Below, one piece after another: positions 15,144 through 22,590 of a stretch of DNA of 36,150 bases. How positions within the stretch are numbered: the stretch's first letter is position 1; each line of letters starts with the position of its first letter. The notes beneath the pieces were generated by a model. It did no database searches. It was not told where the DNA came from and was given only the letters and a program-made list of their open reading frames with translations. Origin of the DNA: a virus; IMG/VR virus record IMGVR_UViG_3300020416_000693, positions 1 to 36,150 of that record. One strand, 5' to 3'. A program made the translations under genes and the position numbers.

Positions 15144-16804
15144 ATTTTTCTCCAAGACTCACTAAATCTACCTCTAACGTGTATATCTCTGAGCCATTCC
15201 ATCTTATCGTCAATAGGTCTGAAATCATTTTTGTTGCGATCAATAATCTCATCATATTCAGGATACATTTCTTTGAATACATCAAATATATTATTCTCGG
15301 TATAGAATAAGTGAGAATAAGCTGTATCTGTATAATAATTTATATCTTTATTAAGTATCTTATATCCAATGTCTTTGTAGTCATTAAGTGCTTTAAAATA
15401 ATGTTCTCTAACATCTAGTTTGTGTTTCATAAATGTTTTGTTCTTAAATAATTTAGAATATATGTCCATAAATAATTCACTTCTATTACCATTAATTTCA
15501 TAATAACAATCAGCATGATACTTTGCAAGACCATACCAGTACATTGGTATTAAGAAACTTCTACTATAAAAGAAACCTTCAAAGACTTGATCTCTTGTCA
15601 TCTTATCTGTTGCAACAGCGATCTCATCTATTACATCATTGTTATATGGCTTTGCTGTACCTTTTATATTCTGCCATATCATTTCAGGAAAACCTGTATT
15701 AAATTCTGTATTACTTAATCTACTTAAAGTATTAATCTGTATCATATCAAAAGGTGCAGGCATGTCAACTATTTCGTGTAGTCCATATTTAAATGTTTCT
15801 ATTGTATCGCCTGGTAGAGGAAATATTAATTCTGTATAAGAAGAAACGCCTTTGTCTTTTAAATCTTTTATTATAGGTTTGAAACTCTTAATATCAAACG
15901 CATTTTTTCTTTTTACATTTTTTAACGTTTCAGGATTTGTAGATTGTAAACTAAAACCAAAAGTGTCATCTACACTTGCGTCTTGTAATTTTTTTGCAAG
16001 TTTCATTATCTTGTCACCGTGTGTCTTTGCCCACGTAGGCATAAATCTACCATTAAAGTTACCTGCTTTCTTTTGTTCTACAACAAAATCTACAAGTTTC
16101 TCATCTCTAGGAAATATACCAAAGTTACTATCTGCAACATCAATAGCACTTACGTTTCTATCACACATCCACTTTAATTCTTTTATACATTTTTCTGTTT
16201 CAAACATTTGTATCTTTGTATATTTTTTATGTCCTATATCACAGAAAGAGCAAGTGTAAGGACAACCTCTATTGCCTTCAAATATTGCTCTAACTTTTTG
16301 ATTGTTGCCTTCTAGTAAACTATCAAAGAAACCATTAAGATAAGGACTAGGTATCATCTTTGGGTCAGCATATATTGCCTCAGCTGCATTATCAAAATCT
16401 TTTGTTACTACACCAGGTATATTGAAGTCATCATCTACCAGTATTCTTCTCATAGTTTCTTCACCATAATATGCTAAAACAGCGTCAACTTCAGGATGTT
16501 CTCTACACCATTCAGATGTATATTTTGGTTCAGGCCCGCCTACAACTATTTTACATTTAGGATACTTTTTCTTTACTTCTTTTAATACGTCATATGTTTG
16601 TTTCCAGTTCCACATATAACAACTTGCAGCTATGAAATCAGGATCAACAATATCAATCTCTTTATTCCACCACACACCTGCAAGTCTGTATTTGTCTTGC
16701 ACTTCTTTAAATTGATTACAATAGGACCATATTGTACCTACTGCTTGTGGCAGATAGGCTGCGTCTGTACCTAAAGGTATTTGTAGAAAATAGAAGTTAC
16801 GCAT
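15140..16804 (-). CDS. Cobalamin-binding-type radical SAM enzyme
   Basis: A 554-residue protein. Residues 1-125 form a Rossmann domain like the cobalamin-binding domain of class B radical SAM enzymes (DIVDPDFIAASCYMWNW, CKIVVGGPEPK, AVLAYYGEETMRRIL); the DxHxxG motif is absent, as is usual in that class. The radical SAM core starts at CPYTCSFCD with Cys181, Cys185 and Cys188 for the 4Fe-4S cluster, and TELIFPLPGDTIETF is a later core strand. A C-terminal helical extension of about 180 residues follows. Relatives methylate or rearrange unactivated carbons. The start at 16804 (MRNFYFLQ) matches the homologous start of the operon's first gene and overlaps the previous stop by 8 bases. The substrate is unknown. 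Confidence 0.85.
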   Translation of the reverse strand: MRNFYFLQIPLGTDAAYLPQAVGTIWSYCNQFKEVQDKYRLAGVWWNKEIDIVDPDFIAASCYMWNWKQTYDVLKEVKKKYPKCKIVVGGPEPKYTSEWCREHPEVDAVLAYYGEETMRRILVDDDFNIPGVVTKDFDNAAEAIYADPKMIPSPYLNGFFDSLLEGNNQKVRAIFEGNRGCPYTCSFCDIGHKKYTKIQMFETEKCIKELKWMCDRNVSAIDVADSNFGIFPRDEKLVDFVVEQKKAGNFNGRFMPTWAKTHGDKIMKLAKKLQDASVDDTFGFSLQSTNPETLKNVKRKNAFDIKSFKPIIKDLKDKGVSSYTELIFPLPGDTIETFKYGLHEIVDMPAPFDMIQINTLSRLSNTEFNTGFPEMIWQNIKGTAKPYNNDVIDEIAVATDKMTRDQVFEGFFYSRSFLIPMYWYGLAKYHADCYYEINGNRSELFMDIYSKLFKNKTFMKHKLDVREHYFKALNDYKDIGYKILNKDINYYTDTAYSHLFYTENNIFDVFKEMYPEYDEIIDRNKNDFRPIDDKMEWLRDIHVRGRFSESWRKI

Positions 16805-17330
16805 TTTTGAAATTCTTTGTGTCTGTCCATATAGTCTTCTTGTCAATCTTATCAAACAACTTATCAACCCACTCAAATAAATCCATCATCAATACCCAAC
16901 GAGGTCCTGTATCAGTTAATTGTCTAGGCACAGCATGTAACATACGTGTGTTAAATATAACAGGACTATCAACTACAAATGACTCTACTGGATGATTGAA
17001 TTGATCGTAGAAGTATTGAGGTGTATTTTCAAAATCACCTTTCAAAGGTATGCCTAGATTACCCCACTTGTTGTGGTCAATATGATTTACTAACCCACCA
17101 GGTTTCACATTACTAATAAAGAAAGATGGTCTTTTAAATTCTGCATTAAGACCTTCATATAATTCATTTAGTATAGGAAATTGTTTAGGACTTAAAGGCA
17201 GTTCTTCAACATTCCAAAGTAAACCATTTTGATCGTACCCTTGTCTCCATGTTGCTCTTTCAGCATATTCAATTATCTCATTAAAAACGTTAGTGTCGTA
17301 TTGTAATTTAAATTTTTTATGATACCACAT
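16797..17330 (-). CDS. 2OG-Fe(II) oxygenase-like protein (third in operon)
   Basis: A 177-residue protein with KPGGLVNHIDHNKWGNLGIPLKGDF (H83-I-D85), TPQYFYDQF, then PVIFNTRMLHAVPRQLTDTGPRWVLMMDLFEW (H132, Arg144). It is a complete aspartyl/asparaginyl-hydroxylase-like double-stranded beta-helix in compact form, closest within the window to the gene at 13637-14245. It starts at a TAATG overlap with the previous gene and overlaps the following radical SAM gene by 8 bases. The direct coupling to a radical SAM gene suggests that the two enzymes act on a shared substrate. Confidence 0.8.
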   Translation of the reverse strand: MWYHKKFKLQYDTNVFNEIIEYAERATWRQGYDQNGLLWNVEELPLSPKQFPILNELYEGLNAEFKRPSFFISNVKPGGLVNHIDHNKWGNLGIPLKGDFENTPQYFYDQFNHPVESFVVDSPVIFNTRMLHAVPRQLTDTGPRWVLMMDLFEWVDKLFDKIDKKTIWTDTKNFKNA

Positions 17331-17983
17331 TATGCAAACCTATATTGTTCTATTAGTGTTTTAAAACATTCCTCATCAAACTTCAAACAGAATACACACA
17401 TAATTATATCTTCAGCAGTACTGAATACAGAATGTCTTTTGTTTGCGTTGAAATAATACAAGGTGCCATCTTCTACATCTCGTACCGTATCTTCATATAT
17501 AAACTTTAAATCTTTTTTATTACAATTATTAATAAACGCAATCAATCTTATTTCTTCGTAACCAAATTCTATTTTGTTTATATCATAATGTTCAGGAAAA
17601 TATCCACCTGTGTTTAGTTTTAGAAAGTGACATCTACCTAACCATGGTTTCCATGGTGCAATAAGTTTTTGTATTTCTTCAGATTGTTTGTATACCTCGG
17701 TGTATTCTTTTATATGATGATTTGTAATACTTGTGCCATGTATCTTATTGTATTGTAGTAAACTATCTAAATCAGGCACGCCACTTAACTTGCCATCTAA
17801 ACTTGTTATACTCAAACCCCACCTGTTGTTTGGGTTTCTTAAATTGTAAGGTTTCCAATGATGTTTAAATCCTTCAATGTCTTCCATTATCTGTCTAGTG
17901 TTGATCTTTTGTTTCATTTGTAACCAATCACCCATAAAAGAAAGTCTTTGAAGTGCCTTGTTTGTTCTATCTACACTACTCAT
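17330..17983 (-). CDS. 2OG-Fe(II) oxygenase-like protein, distal arginine missing (second in operon)
   Basis: A 217-residue protein. LNTGGYFPEHYDINKIEFGYEEIRLIAFINN gives H132-Y-D134 and Arg146, and DGTLYYFNANKRHSVFSTAEDIIMCVFCLKFD gives H184. The iron ligands are kept. The arginine found 10-12 residues after the distal His in its five relatives is absent here; that place reads EDIIMC. Either Arg146 anchors the co-substrate or the protein no longer uses 2-oxoglutarate in the usual way. It starts at an ATGA overlap and ends at TAATG. Five cysteines in the C-terminal half are a second oddity. Confidence 0.7.
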   Translation of the reverse strand: MSSVDRTNKALQRLSFMGDWLQMKQKINTRQIMEDIEGFKHHWKPYNLRNPNNRWGLSITSLDGKLSGVPDLDSLLQYNKIHGTSITNHHIKEYTEVYKQSEEIQKLIAPWKPWLGRCHFLKLNTGGYFPEHYDINKIEFGYEEIRLIAFINNCNKKDLKFIYEDTVRDVEDGTLYYFNANKRHSVFSTAEDIIMCVFCLKFDEECFKTLIEQYRFA

Positions 17984-18624
17984 ACAAATTTTATCCTTTT
18001 ATTTTTTTCATTTTGTTCCCAGTTTACTAAAGTACCATCTAGTAATCTTTTCTCTATATCTTCATAACTATTATGTCGCCAAGCACAAGTTATAATAATT
18101 CTATTCTTTTCTGTTTTGTTTTCAACACCATGTATTTCAGGACCTTTAAATATCCAAGGTGCAAATTCATTTGTTATATCATTTTTTTCGTATGTCATTC
18201 TATACTTTTCTGTACTTCTATCAAAACTATCATAGAAGACTTGAGGACTTGTATCACTAAACTCACCTCTAATTGCAAAGTTTAAAGCAGTAGGTCTGTT
18301 TCTATCTTGGTGTGGTGGTGCACCACCTATTGCTGTTTGTGTGTACAATACGGTATCAAAAGATATTGCAGGCGTAAAAAGTTTTATCAACTCATAATGA
18401 AACTCACTAAAAGGATAATTTTTACATTCCCGTCTAGCGTTAAATGCCTCTTGTACGGTCCATCTTATGTGACCACAATCAAACAGATACCAATTGTTCT
18501 CGCTTATATTCTCTAAATGATTTAATAGATATTCTCTATCATACCAAAGAGATTTAAGTTCCCGACAATACGGTGCTGATCTTGTTTCTTCCAAGGACGT
18601 CAACCTTATCTCTGGCGTCATCAT
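17980..18624 (-). CDS. 2OG-Fe(II) oxygenase-like protein (first in operon)
   Basis: A 214-residue protein when started at 18624. GGAPPHQDRNRPTALNFAIRGEF gives His105 and Asp107; APWIFKGPEIHGVENKTEKNRIIITCAWR gives His165 and Arg175. SDTSPQVFYDSFD between them matches TPQ-F in its relatives. The start is uncertain: ATGs lie at 18636, 18624 and 18621, and GAAAGG favours the second. Any of them overlaps the redoxin-like gene by about 70-80 bases, far more than other junctions in this operon, so an alternative start such as the TTG at 18594 is possible. The stop overlaps the next gene as ATGA. Confidence 0.75.
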   Translation of the reverse strand: MMTPEIRLTSLEETRSAPYCRELKSLWYDREYLLNHLENISENNWYLFDCGHIRWTVQEAFNARRECKNYPFSEFHYELIKLFTPAISFDTVLYTQTAIGGAPPHQDRNRPTALNFAIRGEFSDTSPQVFYDSFDRSTEKYRMTYEKNDITNEFAPWIFKGPEIHGVENKTEKNRIIITCAWRHNSYEDIEKRLLDGTLVNWEQNEKNKRIKFV

Positions 18625-19144
18625 TAAACCTTTCATAATTTGTTTGTATAATTTCTAAATACTTTATCATTGTATCAGCGTCTGATACTTGAAAACACGT
18701 CATAGGATTGTGTGTAAAGTCTTCATACTTACAATGTTTCATAATTAGATTGTCTATAATCATAGCGTATCTATGACTACAATTTCCTAATCCCTCTTTA
18801 CTCATACTCTCTAACATACCTATAGATGTAGCCCAATCACCATTAGGGTCAGGTAAGTTTTTTAAGTATGATAAATTTTCTGATTTGTGATATGCGTTTT
18901 GTACGTAACAATTATCAACACTTGTAAAATATACTTCATCAATACCTAGTTCTCTTATCTTGCTGTAATAGAAGTCGTATGCTTTTAAATGTGTGGCTGC
19001 ATACTCAACAAGAAATACGCCAGGCAATCCTATTAGTAATATTTTTTTATCTTTAAATAATTCGTGTGTAGAATACCAGTTTGTGGCTGCACTATCTTTG
19101 TGCATAGTTTTTACGTCTGGTATTATATCGCCAACTCTTATCAT
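18554..19144 (-). CDS. Redoxin-fold (peroxiredoxin-5-like) protein lacking the peroxidatic cysteine
   Basis: A 196-residue protein. The N-terminus MIRVGDIIPDVKTM, then STHELFKDKKILLIGLPGVF, matches the Prx5/AHP redoxin fold, as do GIDEVYFTSVDNCYVQNAY, LPDPNGDWATSIGM and HRYAMIIDN. In active enzymes the loop reads PxxxTxxC; here it reads PGVFLVEY, so both the catalytic Thr (Leu45) and the peroxidatic Cys (Tyr48) are replaced. It is therefore unlikely to be a peroxidase by the standard mechanism. Four cysteines remain elsewhere. The ATG at 19144 is chosen over the longer frame from 19195 because it overlaps the previous stop as ATGA and opens the domain at its usual place. It may be a binding or scaffold protein. 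Confidence 0.75.
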   Translation of the reverse strand: MIRVGDIIPDVKTMHKDSAATNWYSTHELFKDKKILLIGLPGVFLVEYAATHLKAYDFYYSKIRELGIDEVYFTSVDNCYVQNAYHKSENLSYLKNLPDPNGDWATSIGMLESMSKEGLGNCSHRYAMIIDNLIMKHCKYEDFTHNPMTCFQVSDADTMIKYLEIIQTNYERFNDDARDKVDVLGRNKISTVLSGT

Positions 19145-20991
19145 AACATAATCTCCTTTGATTTCAAAAAACATCTCTTGGCTTTTCTTCCCCACCAGAA
19201 TAAATGCTTTGAGTGGTCTACTATATCTTTATATTTATAAACGGCTACAGATACGATATTGTTAACAGCGACTAATGGTTTGTTATCATAGAACCAACTA
19301 TACCAGTTTTTGTTAAATTGTTTTTCTGTATCATCTCTTTCGTATGTGTCAATAATGTGCTTGTTAAACTGGCACGCTTCTGATACATCAACATTATATT
19401 CTTTCTTACATATGTCTATAATTTCTTTATGTACCTTGTCTATGTTTCTATATAAAAATGAAGCTGTTGCACCATTATCTTGTATATGAAAATCATCACC
19501 ACCTTCTATAGTTCTTCCCCATGTCTTATCTTCAAACAAACTTTCTTTTAAACTATTTGTGTGATTTATATATTCTTCATTTAGTATACCATCGCCATCT
19601 CTACTATACTTAAATAGTTTTTTATAAAAATCAATAAATGATATATTATGTTCTCGGTTTAAATATGTGGCTGCAACTTGACTAACGCCATGATAGTGAT
19701 GAGGTATCACAAGACCTTTAGCAAAAAAATACATGTCTATATAATCTTGTTTACTATAACTTTTACTTTCATATGCAACATAATCAATCTCACCATTACT
19801 ATCTTTAGGATAAGTATTACCACCTGCAGGTGCAGCTGTCTTTGTATATTTGTATCCGTATTTGTTTTTATATTCAGGTTCAGAAAAAGGAGTATTAGGC
19901 ACAATACTCAAAGGGTGTACCGTCAACGCATGGTCACTTCCTAATTCTAGTATCTTACCTATTCCTTCTATCCATGTTTCTAATGTTTCTTCAGGTAGAC
20001 CTACAATCAGTTCACAATAATTATCAACGCCTGCCTTGTTATAGTCGCCTACAATTTGTTCTAATTTTTCATTTGCAAGATTAATTCTTTTGATTGCTTT
20101 TAGTGTTTTAGGATTCATACTTTGTAAAGCAATTGTAACACCACGTCTTATCTTTGCTTCTTTGTTAAGTATTTCACCTAACTCTACAATACGTTTTGGT
20201 TGTTGTTTTGCTGTACTATAATCTATCTGTCTAGGATAACCAGTTTCATTTCTACGTTTAGCGATGTGTCTTATAAAGTCAACATCTCTATTAAACATAC
20301 CTACATTACTATCGCCAAAGTATAAGAAGTCAATTTTATTTTTTACAATCCAATCTATCTCACCTATTACTCTATCATAATCAAACATAGCAATCTTATT
20401 ATAATATAAATCTTGTTGATCGCAGAAAGAACAACTATATGGACAACCTCTATTTGTTTCTATGATAGCACTATATTGTTTACCAGGTTTCATAAGACTA
20501 TCCATCAACCCACTTAAATAAGGACTAGGTATATCGTTTAACTCTCTATCTGGTTTAGGTGGCGTATAAGATTCTTTTGTCATTACGCCTGGGTATGTAT
20601 AGTTACCTTTTAGTATTTCAGCAAATGCTCTTTCACCTGCATATGTAACTATAATATCGCATAGATCAGGATTGTCTTCTAACCAACTTTGTTTGAATGG
20701 CACTTGTGGTCCACCCATTACTATTTTACAATTAGGATATTTCTTTTTGACTGCTCGTGCTAACTGACAAGTTATGTCCCAGTTCCACACGTATGTTGAT
20801 AGTGCTAAAATGTCAGGATTGTCAATCTTCTTTAGATAGTCCTCTACGGATTCTCTCTCAAAGAAGATGTCGCCTAGTTCCCAATCTGTTACCTGTGTCT
20901 TACAATATTCCCAAATATATGCAACACTTAATGGTAAGAATATTGCGTCAGCAATTAGATTGTTTATTTGTGTAAAATATACCTTTTTCAA
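19141..20991 (-). CDS. Cobalamin-binding-type radical SAM enzyme, first gene of the operon, TTG start
   Basis: A 616-residue paralogue of the gene at 15140-16804. The N-terminal Rossmann domain has NPDILALSTYVWNWD, CKIVMGGPQVPF and IIVTYAGERAFAEIL; the radical SAM motif is CPYSCSFCD with Cys183, Cys187 and Cys190; NYCELIVGLPEETLETW is a core strand; the helical C-terminus is longer than in the paralogue. An in-frame stop lies two codons upstream and no nearby ATG is in frame, so TTG at 20991 is the start. It aligns with the paralogue's ATG (KKVYFTQ versus RNFYFLQ) and has AAGGA upstream. It is the first gene after a late promoter. The substrate is unknown. Confidence 0.85.
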   Translation of the reverse strand: MKKVYFTQINNLIADAIFLPLSVAYIWEYCKTQVTDWELGDIFFERESVEDYLKKIDNPDILALSTYVWNWDITCQLARAVKKKYPNCKIVMGGPQVPFKQSWLEDNPDLCDIIVTYAGERAFAEILKGNYTYPGVMTKESYTPPKPDRELNDIPSPYLSGLMDSLMKPGKQYSAIIETNRGCPYSCSFCDQQDLYYNKIAMFDYDRVIGEIDWIVKNKIDFLYFGDSNVGMFNRDVDFIRHIAKRRNETGYPRQIDYSTAKQQPKRIVELGEILNKEAKIRRGVTIALQSMNPKTLKAIKRINLANEKLEQIVGDYNKAGVDNYCELIVGLPEETLETWIEGIGKILELGSDHALTVHPLSIVPNTPFSEPEYKNKYGYKYTKTAAPAGGNTYPKDSNGEIDYVAYESKSYSKQDYIDMYFFAKGLVIPHHYHGVSQVAATYLNREHNISFIDFYKKLFKYSRDGDGILNEEYINHTNSLKESLFEDKTWGRTIEGGDDFHIQDNGATASFLYRNIDKVHKEIIDICKKEYNVDVSEACQFNKHIIDTYERDDTEKQFNKNWYSWFYDNKPLVAVNNIVSVAVYKYKDIVDHSKHLFWWGRKAKRCFLKSKEIML

Positions 20992-21028
20992 GTTTCATTT
21001 CCTTAATCTCTCTACTCTACACTATTGT

Positions 21029-21053
21029 TATTTATACATAAATATGTTATAAT
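21029..21053. promoter_or_regulatory. Divergent late-type promoter region between the two large operons
   Basis: TATTTATA at 21029-21036 is an exact TATAAATA on the minus strand, 37 bases before the TTG of the radical SAM gene. CATAAATA at 21037-21044 is a seven-of-eight match on the plus strand, and a sigma70-like TATAAT lies at 21048-21053. The two late boxes abut in an imperfect palindrome. The plus-strand leader to the ATG at 21059 would be at most about 9 bases and has no ribosome-binding site. One short region therefore appears to drive 14 genes leftward and 12 rightward. Confidence 0.6.
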
Positions 21054-21058
21054 TAGTT

Positions 21059-21934
21059 ATGAAAAACGTAAATATAGTATGCACTAGTAAGCCTGGCGAT
21101 GGCCTATTACATTATAGTTATGAACATTGTTGTTTTCTCAATGATCTAGGTATAAACACTAAACTCATAATCGTCAAAAACAAAAAACATACAGATCAGG
21201 ATTACATTGACGCAATAAATGAGTGTTATACTAAATTTGAGAATGTAATATTTGATGACTATATGCCAAAGTCAGATGATATAACTTTGATTATGGGTAG
21301 AAGTATGTTGACACTTGCATACCTAGATTATAATAGTTATACCGAAGAACAAAAACTAACATTACATAGTTTGTTTGGTGGTAAACTCATTTCTGTTTAT
21401 TCAGAAAATCACGTCAAAGAATATCCTATTGCGTTAAATCATTTTAATTTTACACCAGAAAAAGTTGTTGATCTATGCGACCACGAAGTTTACGTAAATG
21501 GTGTAGGCAAACAATTTGAAAAGATAATAAATTTTAGTATATATAAACCAGTAGTTGATGATATAAAAGTTAAGCATTTGTTTTTAGGAACGAATAGAAC
21601 ATACTATAGAGAAGTTGAAAGACACATAAAAGATTATCCAGATCATGGTATTTTAGCATATAAAGACAAGTATATAAATGAAAAACGTAATCACTTATTT
21701 GTACCTGTTAAAAATTTACTAGGAATATTTGACACATATGTTTACACTAAACCTAATTTTGATCCTGCACCTAGAATAATACAAGAATGTAAATGGTTAG
21801 GTAAAAAATTTATATACGCAAGAAGTAAAGATTTAAAAGATGGCGGTCCTGTTTATGTAGATAGACCTGCAAAATGTCTAACTGAACAAAAAGATAAAAT
21901 AGAAAATTTACTAAAATGGATAGAGAAACTATAA
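21059..21934 (+). CDS. Probable GT-B-like glycosyltransferase
   Basis: A 291-residue protein. MKNVNIVCTSKPGDGLLHYSYEHCCFL looks like an N-terminal nucleotide-fold strand and helix. The C-terminal part, KPNFDPAPRIIQECKWLGKKFIYARSKDLKDGG, resembles the donor-binding end of phage GT-B-like transferases, where a 'D-APR-IQE' segment faces the sugar nucleotide. No DxD motif is evident, which fits GT-B better than GT-A. It is the first gene of the plus-strand operon, starts at an ATG with almost no leader, and overlaps the next gene by 19 bases. The family assignment comes from a few motifs and could be wrong. Confidence 0.5.
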   Translation: MKNVNIVCTSKPGDGLLHYSYEHCCFLNDLGINTKLIIVKNKKHTDQDYIDAINECYTKFENVIFDDYMPKSDDITLIMGRSMLTLAYLDYNSYTEEQKLTLHSLFGGKLISVYSENHVKEYPIALNHFNFTPEKVVDLCDHEVYVNGVGKQFEKIINFSIYKPVVDDIKVKHLFLGTNRTYYREVERHIKDYPDHGILAYKDKYINEKRNHLFVPVKNLLGIFDTYVYTKPNFDPAPRIIQECKWLGKKFIYARSKDLKDGGPVYVDRPAKCLTEQKDKIENLLKWIEKL

Positions 21935-22590
21935 GCGATACAAGTCCTATTTCTTTCTTTAGGCGTCCTAGAAATGGTATTAACGTTGATATTAGTTTTA
22001 GATGTCCTTTAGAATGTATGAGATGTCAAAGACAAACTAACTTTACATTTCATGGTAGAAAAGTATATGGTAAAGACGCAACAATGGACGAAGTGAAAAA
22101 ACTAGCAGCTCACTTTACACAATTAAATTTTTGTGGTCAGTTATCTGATCCTGTACATCATCCTAAATTCCCAGAGATATTAGAGTATTTGTATAAGAAT
22201 GGTAATGAGGCTTCAATACATAATGCGTCATCAGCTAAATCAGAAAAATTTTATATAAAATGTTTTGAGGCACATCCTGACGCAAAATGGATATTTGGTA
22301 TAGATGGTATGCCAGAAGAAAGTAGTATGTATAGAGTTAACCAAGATGGTGAAAAACTATTTAAAATAATGTTAAAGTCAAAAGAGTATCTAACAAAATC
22401 ACCATCATGGCAATATATCGTCTTTAGTTATAATGAACACAATATACAAAAGGCAAAAGACCTTGCAAAAAAACATGGTCTTATGATGATTATGTTACAC
22501 TCGTCAAGGTGGATGGCTGAAAGTGATCCATTAAGACCTAAATCAACAGAATACAATTTACAATTTCAAGGTTATACTAGAGATGAGTAA
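21916..22590 (+). CDS. Radical SAM core protein lacking its C-terminal cluster domain
   Basis: A 224-residue protein. NVDISFRCPLECMRCQRQ carries Cys30, Cys34 and Cys37 for the SAM-binding 4Fe-4S cluster. LNFCGQLSDPVHHPKFPEIL stands in the place of the GGEP-like SAM strand, and WIFGIDGMPEESSMYRV is a later core strand. The chain stops just where SPASM/Twitch proteins normally continue into an auxiliary-cluster domain; that part is the next ORF, which overlaps by 8 bases (ATGAGTAA). Together they would make an enzyme of usual size that oxidises or rearranges a sugar, peptide or small molecule. It has no signal peptide. Confidence 0.75.
   Translation: MDRETISDTSPISFFRRPRNGINVDISFRCPLECMRCQRQTNFTFHGRKVYGKDATMDEVKKLAAHFTQLNFCGQLSDPVHHPKFPEILEYLYKNGNEASIHNASSAKSEKFYIKCFEAHPDAKWIFGIDGMPEESSMYRVNQDGEKLFKIMLKSKEYLTKSPSWQYIVFSYNEHNIQKAKDLAKKHGLMMIMLHSSRWMAESDPLRPKSTEYNLQFQGYTRDE

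Noticed and set aside
19232-19239. TATAAATA on the minus strand near the end of the first radical SAM gene
   Set aside because: It falls in YKYK codons; the next start is about 90 bases on and is already coupled by ATGA. An internal promoter is possible but unsupported.
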